Below, piece by piece: positions 5,973 to 6,451 of a DNA stretch of 6,451 bases. Under the pieces are notes generated by a model. That model was not told the DNA's origin. It did no database searches and saw nothing but the letters and a program-made list of their open reading frames with translations. The position numbers and the translations under genes are program-made. Origin of the DNA: Sphingomonadales bacterium UBA6174 (GTDB lineage Bacteria > Pseudomonadota > Alphaproteobacteria > Sphingomonadales > Sphingomonadaceae); NCBI GenBank assembly GCA_002422945.1, contig DITW01000094.1:1-6451 (forward strand), read 5' to 3'. The first letter of the stretch is position 1; every line of letters starts with the position of its first letter.

Positions 5973-6451
5973 TTGATATTCGACCGTCAGCGTGAACGAT
6001 CCGGCATAGCTTCCCCCCATTTGGTTTGCCGCTATATTCAGGCGGCAGCCGACGCGCACATCCACGACCCCATCTGTTTTGACTGAACGAAGGGCACCAC
6101 CGTTCAGCGTGAATTGGTCCATGGTCATCGTCGCCCCGCCGCCGATGCGTGTGAGCGTAATGGCCGTGGAGGGACGCAGGATGGAAATGGTCTGGCCGCG
6201 ATAGCCATAGCTTAAAAATTTGGCTGCGGATGTGGTGCCGCCCAATAAGGTGACGCCGCCCGTGGAGCTGCGCCCATCGGTATAGGCGTTGATGAAGATA
6301 CGTCCGCTGGTTGCGCTTGCGCTGAAGCCGCCGAATTCCAGATCTTGAACCTTCGTCAAGGACAATGGCGTTACCACGCCGACCGAAATAGGGCTGGACA
6401 GGACTGTTGCGTGTGCAGGCATCGCAGTAAGCGTGGTCCAGCGACCGCAGT
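5970..6451 (-). CDS. DUF4402 family exported protein (partial, 5' end outside window)
   Basis: A probable secreted or surface protein of unknown function. The - strand frame is open through the right edge. The ATG at 6420-6422 is probably internal, since nine further in-frame codons without a stop precede it. Those residues and MPAHA look like the end of a signal peptide, with a likely signal peptidase I site after AHA. The mature part, about 145 residues, matches the DUF4402 pattern: TPLSLTKVQDLEFGGF near the start, STGGVTLLGGT and FLSYGYRGQ in the middle, MTMDQFTLNGG, then VGCRLNIAANQ and the beta-strand-like end GSYAGSFTLTVEYQ. The mature protein has one cysteine, so it has no internal disulfide. 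The C-terminal pattern recalls chaperone-usher and spore-coat-U type subunits, but a pilus role is only a guess without the neighbouring genes. It is convergent with the DUF1467 gene, six bases apart. Confidence 0.82.
   Translation of the reverse strand, partial: CGRWTTLTAMPAHATVLSSPISVGVVTPLSLTKVQDLEFGGFSASATSGRIFINAYTDGRSSTGGVTLLGGTTSAAKFLSYGYRGQTISILRPSTAITLTRIGGGATMTMDQFTLNGGALRSVKTDGVVDVRVGCRLNIAANQMGGSYAGSFTLTVEYQ

Noticed and set aside
6420..6422. ATG as the true start of the DUF4402 gene.
   Set aside because: The protein would begin MPAHA, with only a fragment of a signal peptide. The frame continues without a stop to the window edge, and the upstream residues fit the end of a signal peptide.

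Overview
The window looks like chromosomal DNA from an alphaproteobacterium, most likely of the order Sphingomonadales. That assignment is an inference from moderately high GC, from the gene order nuoM-nuoN-birA-coaX-rnj-DUF1467, and from the style of the proteins; no rRNA or other taxonomic marker is present. Most of the sequence is tightly packed + strand coding sequence. I see no tRNA, rRNA, CRISPR array, insertion sequence or phage gene.

Layout. Bases 1-2358 are the 3' end of a complex I (NADH:quinone oxidoreductase) operon: the C-terminal three fifths of nuoM, then complete nuoN starting inside the nuoM stop codon. Bases 2364-3068 encode a short biotin protein ligase without the DNA-binding domain of the E. 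coli BirA repressor. Bases 3094-3870 encode type III pantothenate kinase (CoaX), the first step of CoA synthesis. A 101-base gap (3871-3971) follows, holding a terminator-like palindrome and then a compound imperfect palindrome that resembles an intergenic repeat. Bases 3972-5615 encode ribonuclease J, with a GTG start fixed by an in-frame stop six bases upstream. A strong hairpin follows the rnj stop. Bases 5697-5963 encode a small two-helix DUF1467 membrane protein. The last 482 bases are a convergent gene on the - strand for an exported DUF4402 protein whose start lies beyond the right edge.

How they fit together. The left part is core metabolism: two proton-pumping subunits of the respiratory chain, biotin attachment (needed by acetyl-CoA carboxylase and related carboxylases) and CoA synthesis, followed by a major RNA-processing enzyme. 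The tight spacing from nuoM to coaX suggests one transcription unit; the 3871-3971 gap is where transcription could be partly terminated or the mRNA cut so that rnj is expressed separately. The DUF4402 gene is accessory in character and opens a different region to the right.

I found no convincing undescribed multi-gene system. The signals most worth a second look are non-coding: the compound palindrome before rnj, the hairpin after rnj and the hairpin straddling the convergent stop codons. The truncated exported protein at the right edge is also worth following outside the window.
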